From the NCBI GenBank assembly GCA_017501885.1, contig JAFVWA010000139.1, forward strand, positions 1 to 41,644: 41,644 bases of DNA, read 5' to 3'. The position numbers and the translations under genes were made by a program. The notes under the pieces are model-generated. The model saw only the letters and a program-made list of their open reading frames with translations, was not told where the DNA came from and ran no database searches. This document shows, piece by piece, positions 16,327 through 25,355 of the stretch. The DNA comes from Clostridia bacterium (GTDB lineage Bacteria; Bacillota; Clostridia; Christensenellales; Borkfalkiaceae). The number at the start of each line of letters is the position of its first letter. The first letter of the stretch is position 1.

Positions 16327-17664
16327 TTAAATTTCGTTTATAATTCCACTGAATAAAGGTATGTCGTAAAAGTCAGTTATAATAAAACCGAACGCCTTAT
16401 CTACTAAAAGATTATAATAAACTTCTTCATAATCTGGTGGCGGTTCAGATATTCCCATTGCCATTAACGTAACTGCCGCACCTTCGATTCCGTATTCATC
16501 TACGGTAAAAGTCGTTATGTGTCGTATCTCGTCAGCATAAGTGGGGGTATGCGAAGTTAAAGGAGTCATATCACAGTTATTTTTGTTAAACAAGTCGTTA
16601 ATTCCAAAAGAATTTTTTAATAGTGATGATATATAGCCATCATAAGACGCATCAAAGCAAGGAAAGATACAGTTTGTATAGTAAAGTTCTCTTTTTTCAT
16701 GACTAACAGTCTCGTAAGAATTGAAATTTGTAATCTTTTTAATGTTTTGAGTGTTCCAAACGTCGTTTATGGTGTAGCCTTCATTTGGAACAATAAATTT
16801 AATCTTATAGCCATTTAAGGTCTTTGCATAAAAATGCGAAAAAGTTTGTTCTACGTAAGGTTTTCCAGTTTCATAAAACCCCTTTAAGAACTTTTTAAGT
16901 ATGTGTGTCCCGTCAATTTTTGTAAAAACTTGTTCATCTTTGGTAAATGATAACGTATTTCCGTTACAATCCCAAAGGTCTTTAAGATAAAGAGTATTCA
17001 TAAGAACTGCTACTGTATTTATGTCAAAGATTAGAGTAGGATCGATTAAACCATTAGTGGCTTGTTTAATAAAGTTTTCAATGTCGTTACAAGCCTTTTG
17101 GTTATCTCCCGTAAAGTCTGCAAGATAACCGTAAGAGAAGAAATCGTTTTCTAAAGTGGACACTAAACTTTGATTAAATGGAATATTGCTGTTCATCCAA
17201 ATTGAGTTTGTAAAACTTAATTTTTCTATCAATTTTCCTTCCATTTTTCTTTCTTGATTTAATCTTGAAAACAGCAGAGGAAAATTATTTTTTAGGGTTT
17301 GATAATCTAAGTTTAGCGCATCAAGAATTTCTTGTTGAGTTTTTCCAGCCGTGCAAGCTGAAACTAAAGATAGGGCAGAAAAAACTGAAACAGGAGAAAC
17401 TACGTGATTTTTATCGGGGGTTTGGTTATATATTGCACTTGTAAATTCAGCAGAAAATTGGTCAAGACTTTCTTTGAAACGTTTGTAATCTTCGGTTTTG
17501 TATAGCGAAGACGAATAATTGCCGACTTCTTTAGGTGTGGCAAAAGCATAGGTGTCCGTTGTTTGCTCGGTATCTTTTTGTGGGTTATAGACTTCGCAAG
17601 CCGAAACACATACAAGCATCATAAAGGCAAAGATAATAGAAACAATTCTAAATATATTTTTCAT
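16327..17664 (-). CDS. Serpin-family protease inhibitor, lipoprotein
   Basis: 445 aa. A hydrophobic signal ends in VSAC with lipobox Cys23, so it should be a membrane-anchored lipoprotein facing outward. The serpin fold follows, including NTVAVLMNTLYLKDLW (about residue 225), a hinge VDEYGIEGAAVT at 388-399 (P15 Gly392) and the end FGFIITDFYDIPLFSG. Counting from the hinge, the scissile bond is predicted near Ser406-Glu407, an unusual P1. Serpins trap serine or cysteine proteases; a gut bacterium could use it against host or rival proteases. The start at 17664 has AAGGAGG 8 bases before; the longer frame to 17688 has none. Confidence 0.92.
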   Translation of the reverse strand: MKNIFRIVSIIFAFMMLVCVSACEVYNPQKDTEQTTDTYAFATPKEVGNYSSSLYKTEDYKRFKESLDQFSAEFTSAIYNQTPDKNHVVSPVSVFSALSLVSACTAGKTQQEILDALNLDYQTLKNNFPLLFSRLNQERKMEGKLIEKLSFTNSIWMNSNIPFNQSLVSTLENDFFSYGYLADFTGDNQKACNDIENFIKQATNGLIDPTLIFDINTVAVLMNTLYLKDLWDCNGNTLSFTKDEQVFTKIDGTHILKKFLKGFYETGKPYVEQTFSHFYAKTLNGYKIKFIVPNEGYTINDVWNTQNIKKITNFNSYETVSHEKRELYYTNCIFPCFDASYDGYISSLLKNSFGINDLFNKNNCDMTPLTSHTPTYADEIRHITTFTVDEYGIEGAAVTLMAMGISEPPPDYEEVYYNLLVDKAFGFIITDFYDIPLFSGIINEI

Positions 17665-17801
17665 AGCCAGCCTCCTTCTATTTTTCATTTAAATTTTACC
17701 ATAGTCAATGAGTGCTGTCAATACTAAAAGATTTTGGGGGTGGTAGAGAACAGTTCCGCATTGTAAAAAACAAGTTGGTTTCTAAAAAAGTTAAATACCC
17801 G

Positions 17802-17831
17802 TTGACAATTTGCCTTTATTAAATGTATAAT
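17802..17831 (+). promoter_or_regulatory. Promoter of the GH3 gene
   Basis: TTGACA at 17802-17807 and TATAAT at 17826-17831 with an 18-bp spacer, 26 bases before the GH3 start. Both boxes match the consensus exactly. Confidence 0.7.
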
Positions 17832-17857
17832 AAATAAGATTATATAATAGGTGTATT

Positions 17858-20008
17858 ATGGATTGTAAAAAACTTCTTAAAAAACTTACTCTAAAAGAAA
17901 AGGTAATGCAAATAACACAGTTGATACCGAGAATGTTCGATACGGACGATACGGGCGCTTTAACTGGGCCTATTGCAAGCCTAAACATTTCAGAAGAAGA
18001 TTTATATAACACGGGTAGCGTGCTAAACGTTTACGGCGCTCAAAAATCCATTTCCTTACAAAATAGGTATCTTGAAAGGAACAAACACAAGATACCCATG
18101 ATTATAATGCAAGACGTAATACACGGCTATAAAACCATATACCCCATTCAGCTTGGTTTAGGTGCATCGTTTAACCAAGAAATGGTTAAAGAGTGTTCTT
18201 CAATGGCAGCAAAGGAAAGTTCGGTTGACGGCGTGCATTTAACTTTTGCGCCCATGGTAGACCTTGTTCGCGATGCGCGTTGGGGCAGAGTAATGGAAAG
18301 CACGGGCGAAGATCCATATCTAAACTGTGTAATGTCAAAAGCACAGGTGGAAGGATACCAAGGCGACCTTGGAAAATACAAGGTGGCAGGTTGTGTTAAG
18401 CATATAGCGGCATACGGCGCAAGCGAATCAGGACTTGACTACAATACAGTTGATATGAGTGAGAGAACGCTTCGCGAATACTATCTTCCTGCATACAAAG
18501 CGGCGGTAGACGCAGGCGTTGAAATGGTTATGACCTCTTTTAACACCGTAGAAGGCATTCCGTCAGTTGGAAACAAATGGTTAGTAGACGACGTTCTAAG
18601 AAAAGAATGGGGCTTTAATGGTGTAGTAATAAGCGACTTTAATGCCGTTAGAGAACTTATCACTCACGGTGTTGCAAAGGACGGCAAACAAGCGGCTTTA
18701 ATGTCTATAAACGCCACTACCGATATAGAAATGGCTACTACCGAATACCTTCAAAACGTCGAACAACTAATTAAAGAAGGTAAACTTTCTGAAAAGCAAA
18801 TTGACGACGCCGTTTTAAGAGTATTAGAGTTAAAAGATAAATTAGGTTTATTCGAAAACCCACATAAAGACACCGACGTTGAACTTGCAAAAGAAATAGT
18901 TCTTTGCAAAGAGCATAGAGATTTAGCGCGTAAAATGGCAGAAGAAAGTGCCGTATTGCTTAAAAACAATGGTATTTTACCATTTAATAAAAATGTAAAA
19001 TCAGTTGCCGTAATCGGCCCACATGCAAACACTGGCAACATAAACGGTTTTTGGAGTTACTCAGCAGATCCTAAAAACACCACTACCGTTTTGCAAGGCT
19101 TAAAAAATTATCTTGGCGAAGATAGGGTTAAGTATGCATTTGGCTGTTCAGCCGTTTTGACGGATACCGACCAAAGCCAAATTGACGAAGCTGTAAACTT
19201 AGCAAAATCTTGTGATGCCGTTATTCTTTGTGTTGGCGAAGTGGAAACGGATAGCGGAGAAGCCAACAGTAAGAGCAATATAGAACTAACAGACCTTCAA
19301 TATAAATTGGTTGAAAGGGTGGTCGAAGCAAACCCCAACACGGCGGTTGCTCTCTTTACGGGCAGACCACTTGCAATAGTAAAACTAAACGAGATAGCGC
19401 CTGCAATACTCAATATGTGGATGCCAGGCACCGAAGGTGGCCCTGCGCTTACAAACCTTATGTTTGGCGAAGTTTCACCATCGGGAAGACTTTCAATGAC
19501 CTTCCCTGCGTCAACAGGTCAATGTCCTATTTATTACAACCACTACAACACGGGTAGACCTGCGCCAAATAGAGAAATCACTTACGGATATTGCGCTTCA
19601 TACATAGACGGACCAACTTATCCATTGTATCCTTTTGGATATGGTTTAACCTATTCGGAATTTGAATATTCACCCGTTAAATTGTCAAGTGCTAATATGA
19701 CCATAGACGGAAGTATTACGGCAAGCGTAACCGTTAAAAACGTTGGCAAGCGCACGGCAAAAGAAGTTGTTCAAATGTATATAAGAGACGTTTACGCAAG
19801 CGTCGTTCGTCCTGTAAAAGAACTCAAAGGTTATAAGAAGATAGAACTTGCACCAAACGAAAGTCAAACGGTCGAGTTTACAATAACCAAAGAACAACTC
19901 GAATTTTACGGCAGAGATTTAGTTAAAAGGGCAGAAGCAGGCACTTTCTACGTGTTTATTGGAAAAGATAGCGACGTGAGTGAATACGCAGAGTTTGAAT
20001 TAGTATAA
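17858..20008 (+). CDS. GH3 beta-glycosidase
   Basis: 716 aa with no signal peptide, so cytoplasmic. Domain order is a TIM barrel (about 1-330), an alpha/beta sandwich domain (about 360-560) and a C-terminal fibronectin-III-like domain (about 615-715). The nucleophile is Asp260 in VVISDFNAV. Other GH3 blocks include KVAGCVKHIAAYGASESG. It probably hydrolyses beta-glucosides or xylosides; substrate not determinable. It begins a likely two-gene unit with the cysteine synthase homologue 19 bases downstream. The ribosome binding site before the ATG is weak. Confidence 0.92.
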   Translation: MDCKKLLKKLTLKEKVMQITQLIPRMFDTDDTGALTGPIASLNISEEDLYNTGSVLNVYGAQKSISLQNRYLERNKHKIPMIIMQDVIHGYKTIYPIQLGLGASFNQEMVKECSSMAAKESSVDGVHLTFAPMVDLVRDARWGRVMESTGEDPYLNCVMSKAQVEGYQGDLGKYKVAGCVKHIAAYGASESGLDYNTVDMSERTLREYYLPAYKAAVDAGVEMVMTSFNTVEGIPSVGNKWLVDDVLRKEWGFNGVVISDFNAVRELITHGVAKDGKQAALMSINATTDIEMATTEYLQNVEQLIKEGKLSEKQIDDAVLRVLELKDKLGLFENPHKDTDVELAKEIVLCKEHRDLARKMAEESAVLLKNNGILPFNKNVKSVAVIGPHANTGNINGFWSYSADPKNTTTVLQGLKNYLGEDRVKYAFGCSAVLTDTDQSQIDEAVNLAKSCDAVILCVGEVETDSGEANSKSNIELTDLQYKLVERVVEANPNTAVALFTGRPLAIVKLNEIAPAILNMWMPGTEGGPALTNLMFGEVSPSGRLSMTFPASTGQCPIYYNHYNTGRPAPNREITYGYCASYIDGPTYPLYPFGYGLTYSEFEYSPVKLSSANMTIDGSITASVTVKNVGKRTAKEVVQMYIRDVYASVVRPVKELKGYKKIELAPNESQTVEFTITKEQLEFYGRDLVKRAEAGTFYVFIGKDSDVSEYAEFELV

Positions 20009-20027
20009 TAGAGTAAAGGAAATAAAA

Positions 20028-20957
20028 ATGGTTTACAACACAATTTTAGACGCCATAGGAAACACCCCCATAATAAAACTTCAACGCATGGTAGACAGCG
20101 ATAGCGCCGACATTTTAGTAAAGTTTGAAGGGCTAAACGTGGGTGGTTCAATAAAAACCAGAACGGCATACAACATGATTGTAGATGCCGAAAAGAAAGG
20201 ACTTTTAACAAAGGATAGCATAATCGTAGAGCCAACGAGTGGAAACCAAGGTATAGGTCTTGCGTTAGTTGGTGCGGTTAAGGGATACAAAGTAAAAATT
20301 ATAATGCCCGATTCAGTTAGCGAAGAAAGAAGAAAACTCGTTCGTCAATACGGTGCAGAAGTAATTTTAGTTCACGATGATGGAAATATCGGCTTGTGTA
20401 TAGAAGAATGCTTAAACATCGCGCTAAAAATGAAAGCCGAAAACCCCAAAGTGTTCGTTCCACAGCAGTTTGAAAACCCTGCAAACCCCGAAGTTCAACG
20501 CTCGGTAACAGGCATGGAAATACTAAAAGACGTAAACGCACCCATTCACGGATTTTGTTCGGGCATAGGCACGGGCGGAACGATAACGGGCATTGGCGAA
20601 ACCTTAAAAGCAAAAAATCCCGACATGATTATTTGGGCGGTAGAGCCTGAAAACGCAGCAATTTTATCTGGCGGTTCTATCGGAACGCATATTCAAATGG
20701 GTATTGGCGACGGTTTAATACCTGAAATCTTAAATCAAAAAATCATTGACGATATCTGTATAATAAAAGACGAAGAAGCCTTAAAAACTTCTAAAGACCT
20801 TGCGTTAAAAGAAGGAATTTTATGCGGAATAAGTAGTGGCACAAACGTTGCAGCTGCAATAAAACTTGCTAAAAAACTCGGCAAAGGCAAGACGGTTGTA
20901 ACCGTTCTTCCCGACACGGCAGAAAGGTATTTTTCCACCCCACTTTTTAGCGAATAA
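20028..20957 (+). CDS. Cysteine synthase (O-acetylserine sulfhydrylase) homologue
   Basis: 309 aa fold-type II PLP enzyme. The PLP lysine is Lys43 in NVGGSIKTR, the usual form being close to NPxGSVKxR. The SGN loop reads EPTSGNQGIG instead of TSGNTG, and the phosphate-binding loop is GIGTGGTITG. It should make cysteine from O-acetylserine and sulfide, but the altered active-site loops leave room for another beta-replacement. It follows the GH3 gene after 19 bases, with AAAGGA, an odd pairing for cysteine synthesis. A terminator follows. Confidence 0.85.
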   Translation: MVYNTILDAIGNTPIIKLQRMVDSDSADILVKFEGLNVGGSIKTRTAYNMIVDAEKKGLLTKDSIIVEPTSGNQGIGLALVGAVKGYKVKIIMPDSVSEERRKLVRQYGAEVILVHDDGNIGLCIEECLNIALKMKAENPKVFVPQQFENPANPEVQRSVTGMEILKDVNAPIHGFCSGIGTGGTITGIGETLKAKNPDMIIWAVEPENAAILSGGSIGTHIQMGIGDGLIPEILNQKIIDDICIIKDEEALKTSKDLALKEGILCGISSGTNVAAAIKLAKKLGKGKTVVTVLPDTAERYFSTPLFSE

Positions 20958-20964
20958 GAAAATT

Positions 20965-20990
20965 AAAACCACCCAAAAGGGTGGTTTTTT
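20965..20990. terminator. Bidirectional terminator between cysteine synthase and AraC
   Basis: AAAACCACCC-AAAA-GGGTGGTTTT with a T run on the plus strand and an A run before it, between two converging genes. Confidence 0.85.
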
Positions 20991-20994
20991 ATTA

Positions 20995-21846
20995 CTAAAA
21001 TCCAATATTTGTGTGTGATTTCCTATACTGCAAGGGGGAAACCCCAGTCTTTTCACGGAAAGTCTTTATAAAATAAGTGTAAGACGGAAAACCTGTTTTT
21101 TCAGCAATAGTGGTAACGTTTAGCGTGGTGGTCGTCAAAAAGTTTTTCGCCATGTGTATTCGATAATCAATTAAATAGTTATGCAAGGTCTTTTTAGTAT
21201 GAGCCTTCATAAGCCTACTTAAATGATAAGGGTGATAGTTAAACCTTTTTGCAATGGTCAGGTTGGAAAGTTCTGCACTATCGTAATGACGGCGAATATA
21301 ATCTTGGATATTTTGAACGAGTTTATCTTCGTTGCTTTCACTATTGATTTCTTGCAAAAGTTTGATTAGGGCAACTTTTAGAAATCCCGATGACAAACTT
21401 CTATAAAGCATAGGTTTTTGTAAAAATAAGTTAACGCAACTTTCAATGTCTTCCAAGAAAGAAAGCGTGTTGTTTTTTACTATAATCGTTTGAAATTCTT
21501 GTGGGAGAGAATAGTCTAAAAACTTTGCAATATTAAAATCACTTTCAGTAGCCGTGCCAATGGAATGTTTATGCTCGCTAAACTTATCGGTAAGGTCAAA
21601 GTTAAGGACAAATATTTTAACCGAGTCGTTATCCTTAAAAGAAAAAGAATATTGGCTTTTTGGTGGTAAAAATATAGCCGTATTATTAGAAATTTTGTAA
21701 TTTTGCCCGTTAGCTAAAAGCGAGCCTTCGCCACTTGTAATAAAGAACAAACGGCAGTCGTAGCAAATTCTATTCTTTTTTTGCTCGTCGTAGTGGGTGT
21801 GTAGTTTAGCGTATCTAATAAAGGGGTTTATATTGTCTAAATTCAT
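20995..21846 (-). CDS. AraC-family transcriptional regulator
   Basis: 283 aa. The N-terminal part is a cupin-type sensor domain; two helix-turn-helix motifs lie in the last 100 residues (NLTIAKRFNYHPYHLSRLMK and VTTIAEKTGFPSYTYFIKTF). It is divergent from the U32-like/iron-sulfur operon and probably activates it. I place the start at 21846, after AGGTG; the longer frame begins at 21900 but that ATG overlaps the gene's own predicted promoter. It ends in the shared bidirectional terminator. Confidence 0.9.
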   Translation of the reverse strand: MNLDNINPFIRYAKLHTHYDEQKKNRICYDCRLFFITSGEGSLLANGQNYKISNNTAIFLPPKSQYSFSFKDNDSVKIFVLNFDLTDKFSEHKHSIGTATESDFNIAKFLDYSLPQEFQTIIVKNNTLSFLEDIESCVNLFLQKPMLYRSLSSGFLKVALIKLLQEINSESNEDKLVQNIQDYIRRHYDSAELSNLTIAKRFNYHPYHLSRLMKAHTKKTLHNYLIDYRIHMAKNFLTTTTLNVTTIAEKTGFPSYTYFIKTFREKTGVSPLQYRKSHTNIGF

Positions 21847-21871
21847 TTTGACACCTATGCTTGTTTTGTTA

Positions 21872-21900
21872 AGTATATCACAATTTGCGTACATAGGCAA
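21872..21900 (-). promoter_or_regulatory. Promoter of the second AraC regulator
   Basis: On the minus strand TTGCCT (21895-21900) and TATACT (21872-21877) are separated by 17 bp, about 25 bases before the chosen start codon. This argues against the upstream start at 21900. Confidence 0.6.
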
Positions 21901-21905
21901 GTAAA

Positions 21906-21971
21906 ATGTTTGTTTTGTTATGTTTTTATGTTTGTTGAATGATATTAAAGGGCGGAAAATTACAATATAAT
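21906..21971 (+). promoter_or_regulatory. Putative AraC-controlled promoter of the iron-sulfur operon
   Basis: TATAAT at 21966-21971 lacks a good -35 box (TATTAA at the right spacing), as expected for an activator-dependent promoter. Just upstream, ATGTTTGTT occurs at 21906-21914 and 21928-21936, a direct repeat with a 22-bp period (two helical turns), suitable for an AraC-type activator. Confidence 0.45.
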
Positions 21972-22002
21972 TAAAATATAAAAATGAAAGGATAAAAGGG
22001 CT

Positions 22003-23019
22003 ATGTTGTTTTCGGTAGGATACGGAGTAAAAAACGACCGTTCGCTTATTGAAGAAATAATATCGTTAAAGGAAGGCATTTCCGAAGTTTACTTTTCTTG
22101 GGGAACTACGCCGAGTGGTAGAAACGACCAAACGCGTAGTCAAAGTTTAACCCCATGGGAAGCACAGGCAAAGCAAGTGGAAGATATAACCGAACTTGCA
22201 AAAGCGGGGCTAAACTTTAACCTTTTATTTAACGCAAACTGTTATGGCGAAAGAGCGCAATCCAAAGACCTTTTTTGTTCGGTTGGCGAAACCATCGAAT
22301 ACGTTGGCACACATTTTGGCTTAAAATCAGTAACCACGACTTCACCGCTAATTGCAAAGTTTATAAAGCAAAACTTTGGTGACGCAATAGACGTTCGCGC
22401 ATCTGTCAATATGAGCATAGGAAGTATACTCGGCTTAGAATACGTCAGCGAATACTTTGACAGTTTTTACGTAAAGAGAGAACTAAACCGCGACTTCAAA
22501 GCTTTGAAAGAGATAAGAGAGTGGTGTGATAAAAACGGAAAGGAAATGTATCTTTTAGCGAATAGCGGTTGCTTAAACAACTGTTCGGCGCACACCTTCC
22601 ACGATAACTTGGTGGCTCACGAAAGCGAGATTGCAAAAATGGAAAACGGCTATCAGTTTGAAGGCGTTTGTAGAAAGTTTATTAAACGAGAAGGCAACCA
22701 TACGGCGCTACTTACTGCAACCAACTTTATCCGTCCTGAAGACGTGCATTTTTACGAAGGCTTGGTAAAGGGTATGAAGCTTGCGACAAGAGTTCACGAA
22801 AGCCCTGCAAGAGTAATGCGAGCATATATCGACAGCAAAAGGTTTGTAGGCAACACCGCGAGTTTGTTAGAGCCAAACCACGCGCCCACCATTTATCCAT
22901 ATGTGTTAGAGAATACAAAAATACAAAGCAAAATAGAAAATGAAAAACTTATATACGCAAACGGCGAAAACGCCTTTGTGAAATTGGAGGAAAATTATGC
23001 TTACCAGCAAAATGATTAA
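22003..23019 (+). CDS. U32-peptidase-like protein, possible iron-sulfur protein
   Basis: 338 aa, TIM-barrel-like. It resembles the U32 superfamily, whose best known members (UbiU/UbiV, RlhA, TrhP) act in anaerobic hydroxylation rather than as proteases. Cysteines in NSGCLNNCSAHTFHD (Cys190 and Cys194) and GVCRKF (Cys223) suit an iron-sulfur cluster. First gene of the AraC-facing operon; its end overlaps the next start by 23 bases, so translation is coupled. The substrate is unknown. The family assignment rests on motif pattern only. Confidence 0.65.
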   Translation: MLFSVGYGVKNDRSLIEEIISLKEGISEVYFSWGTTPSGRNDQTRSQSLTPWEAQAKQVEDITELAKAGLNFNLLFNANCYGERAQSKDLFCSVGETIEYVGTHFGLKSVTTTSPLIAKFIKQNFGDAIDVRASVNMSIGSILGLEYVSEYFDSFYVKRELNRDFKALKEIREWCDKNGKEMYLLANSGCLNNCSAHTFHDNLVAHESEIAKMENGYQFEGVCRKFIKREGNHTALLTATNFIRPEDVHFYEGLVKGMKLATRVHESPARVMRAYIDSKRFVGNTASLLEPNHAPTIYPYVLENTKIQSKIENEKLIYANGENAFVKLEENYAYQQND

Positions 23020-24079
23020 ACAAGCGGCACTCGAAGCTGGTGCAGACCTTTGCGGAATAGGACCTATGTCCCGTTTTGCAGGCGCGCCCGACGTAATGAA
23101 TCCGCAGTTTCTGTTCCCACAAGCGAAAAGTTGTATAGCAATGGCGTTCAGAATTCCACGTGGCGTTCAAAGGGGTATTGAAGAAGGCACTCAGTTTTAT
23201 CAATATCCATCTATGGCATACGGCGGAATCAACGAAATTTTCGCACCTGCCGTTTTGTATCACGTAGGTAAGGTTATAGAAGACGCAGGTTATGAAGCGT
23301 TCGTATATCGTAATACAGGTGCTCGTGGTGCGGTTTCTGATATGGACGGCTCTCCAGGAAACACGCTTTCTCCTGAAGAACAAATCGAAGTAAGTAAACA
23401 CGCAAAGGGCAAAACCGCTCACCATAGAAGCGTTCAGTTTACCCGTCCTGCAGAAGACGGCAAACAACCCCCTGATTTACAATTCCAATTCCGTTTAGCG
23501 GCAGTTGCTTGCGGTCTTGGTGAAATCGGTTGGAGCAAAATGCTTTTAACCCCAGAGTTTGGACCACTTCAACGTGTTGCGTTTATCTTTACCGACGCTG
23601 AATTAGAATACGACGAAATGTATTCGGGTAAGCCCTTGTGCAGAAAGTGTGGCGCATGCGTTAGAGAATGTCCTGGCGGATGTATTCCAAAAATCAACTC
23701 GGGCAAAACCATCACGGTTGACCTTGCGGGTAAAAAGTGTGAATGGGGCGATATAGATATGTGGCGTTGTTACGCGTTCTATACGCACGGTGGAAGATAC
23801 TACAACCCATTCGTTCCAAAAGAAGTGTTCGACAAAAACGAAAACGGAATGCTCGACCTTTTAGAAGGCAAAACAGACCTTGCTAACGAAAAGGAAGTAA
23901 TGAAAGTTTACACGGCTTTAGAACAATACTTCCCAAGCTGGGTAGGTTACAACATGGCAAAATGCGGTGGCTGTATAAGAGCGTGCGTAAGTATGCTTGA
24001 AAAGAAAGGCGGTTGCATGGAGGGTAGATTTGAAAATCCACTTCGCCGTGAAATGAAAGCTTGGAAGATGGATAGATAA
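22997..24079 (+). CDS. QueG/reductive-dehalogenase-like iron-sulfur protein 1
   Basis: 360 aa. The N-terminal part (EAGADLCGIGPMSRF, then LFPQAKSCIAMAF) matches the cobalamin-binding half of the COG1600 family, which includes epoxyqueuosine reductase QueG and reductive dehalogenases. Cluster ligands follow: CRKCGACVRECP from Cys215, a further KCEWGDIDMWRC, and AKCGGCIRAC near the end. QueG-specific C-terminal HEAT repeats are missing. AGGAG precedes the ATG. Three different paralogues sit in this operon. A B12-dependent reductive role is inferred; the substrate is unknown. Confidence 0.78.
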   Translation: MLTSKMIKQAALEAGADLCGIGPMSRFAGAPDVMNPQFLFPQAKSCIAMAFRIPRGVQRGIEEGTQFYQYPSMAYGGINEIFAPAVLYHVGKVIEDAGYEAFVYRNTGARGAVSDMDGSPGNTLSPEEQIEVSKHAKGKTAHHRSVQFTRPAEDGKQPPDLQFQFRLAAVACGLGEIGWSKMLLTPEFGPLQRVAFIFTDAELEYDEMYSGKPLCRKCGACVRECPGGCIPKINSGKTITVDLAGKKCEWGDIDMWRCYAFYTHGGRYYNPFVPKEVFDKNENGMLDLLEGKTDLANEKEVMKVYTALEQYFPSWVGYNMAKCGGCIRACVSMLEKKGGCMEGRFENPLRREMKAWKMDR

Positions 24080-24435
24080 TGTTAGAGATTAAAGACAATC
24101 CGAAAAAGGGAAGTGGTTTTGACACCCTTCATCAGTTTGACGGCTGGAAAGTGGCATTCGTAACTTACGCAGAGCAATACGGTGAGTTAAAGGCGGTTAA
24201 ACGCCATACCCAAACGGACGAAGTATTCGTTCTAATAAAGGGAAGAGCAACGCTATACACGGCTGACGGCGATGAACAACTTGTAAAAACTACCTTAGAA
24301 AAGGAAAAACTATACGTCGTTCAAAAAAACACTTGGCACCACCTTCAAGTTAGTGATGACGCACTCTTGATGGTCGTGGAAAATAGTGACACAACAAAAG
24401 ATAATACTCAGACAAAACAGTTAATTAAAAAATGA
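24079..24435 (+). CDS. Cupin-domain protein
   Basis: 118 aa single-domain cupin. Residues around HTQTDEVFVLIKGRATLY form the first cupin motif and KNTWHHLQVSDDALLMVVENS the second. Its ATG overlaps the stop codon of the first iron-sulfur protein by one base, so it is co-translated. Small cupins in such operons are often isomerases, metal-dependent enzymes or sugar binders; nothing decides here. Confidence 0.8.
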   Translation: MLEIKDNPKKGSGFDTLHQFDGWKVAFVTYAEQYGELKAVKRHTQTDEVFVLIKGRATLYTADGDEQLVKTTLEKEKLYVVQKNTWHHLQVSDDALLMVVENSDTTKDNTQTKQLIKK

Positions 24436-24449
24436 AAGGAGCTAAAAAA

Positions 24450-25355
24450 ATGATAACGGCTGCTATGATAAAAGAAAAAGCAAGAGAGCTTGGCGCAGGC
24501 GTGTGCGGTATAGGTGACATAAAGCACTTTATCGGTGACGACCCCCAACACAACCCCTTGCAAATATTGCCTAACGCAACCTGTATAATAGGTTTTGGAA
24601 TCCCCGTTCCAAAGGGATTATATATGGCAATGGATAACAAGGCGCAATATTTCAACTACACCAACCTTGGTGTAAAGTATACTGACGAAACTTTTGCAGA
24701 AATCTTTTTATTAAAGATGGGCGCAATGATAGAAGATGCAGGGTATGACGCATGCTTGCAAAGAAGCGTTCCCGGGTTTAGAGTAAAGGGCGACAAGTCC
24801 ACCAACCCAGAAGTAAGCAGAATTTACGAATTGCAGTTTGCAAGCCCCGTTGCCGACGGCAAGCCTGCACCTGACGTAATTATTGATTACAATAAGGCGG
24901 CGGTTGTTTGCGGTTTAGGAAGCATAGGTCGTCACGGCAAGGTAATCACCAAAAAATACGGAACGTTTATGCGCTTTGTATTTATCGTTACCGATATGCC
25001 TTTGGAATGTGATGAGCCGTTTAGCGAACAGCTTTGCGACAACTGTGGAAAGTGCTTGACCGCTTGTCCAGGTAAGGCAATCGGAGATAACGGAGTAGAT
25101 AGCTGGCAATGTAGCGTTTACTACCGTGGCGCACACAAGAGCAACCCCTTTATGAAAGAAGATTTCTTAAAGGATAACCCCGAAAAAGAGGCGATAATTA
25201 ACGGTGAAAAGAAGTTTGACAGTAAGAGCGCTCAAGAGATTTATCCCGAGCTTAATTTCTTGCCAAAAACTCACTTTGGCTACGTTGCATGTCTTTGCGG
25301 AAAGGCTTGCGAAACGATATGCTATAAGCACCTTAAAGAGGAGGGGAAAATATGA
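24450..25355 (+). CDS. QueG/reductive-dehalogenase-like iron-sulfur protein 2
   Basis: 301 aa, shorter paralogue of the gene at 22997. It keeps the N-terminal block (ELGAGVCGIGDIKHF, ILPNATCIIGFGIP) and three cysteine clusters: CDNCGKCLTACP from Cys196, SWQCSVYY, and CLCGKACETICY at the C-terminus. The start at 24450 has AAAGGAG (24435-24441) 8 bases before it; the longer frame from 24432 would place that site inside the coding region. Its TGA overlaps the next ATG (ATGA), so the paralogues are translationally coupled. Confidence 0.78.
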   Translation: MITAAMIKEKARELGAGVCGIGDIKHFIGDDPQHNPLQILPNATCIIGFGIPVPKGLYMAMDNKAQYFNYTNLGVKYTDETFAEIFLLKMGAMIEDAGYDACLQRSVPGFRVKGDKSTNPEVSRIYELQFASPVADGKPAPDVIIDYNKAAVVCGLGSIGRHGKVITKKYGTFMRFVFIVTDMPLECDEPFSEQLCDNCGKCLTACPGKAIGDNGVDSWQCSVYYRGAHKSNPFMKEDFLKDNPEKEAIINGEKKFDSKSAQEIYPELNFLPKTHFGYVACLCGKACETICYKHLKEEGKI

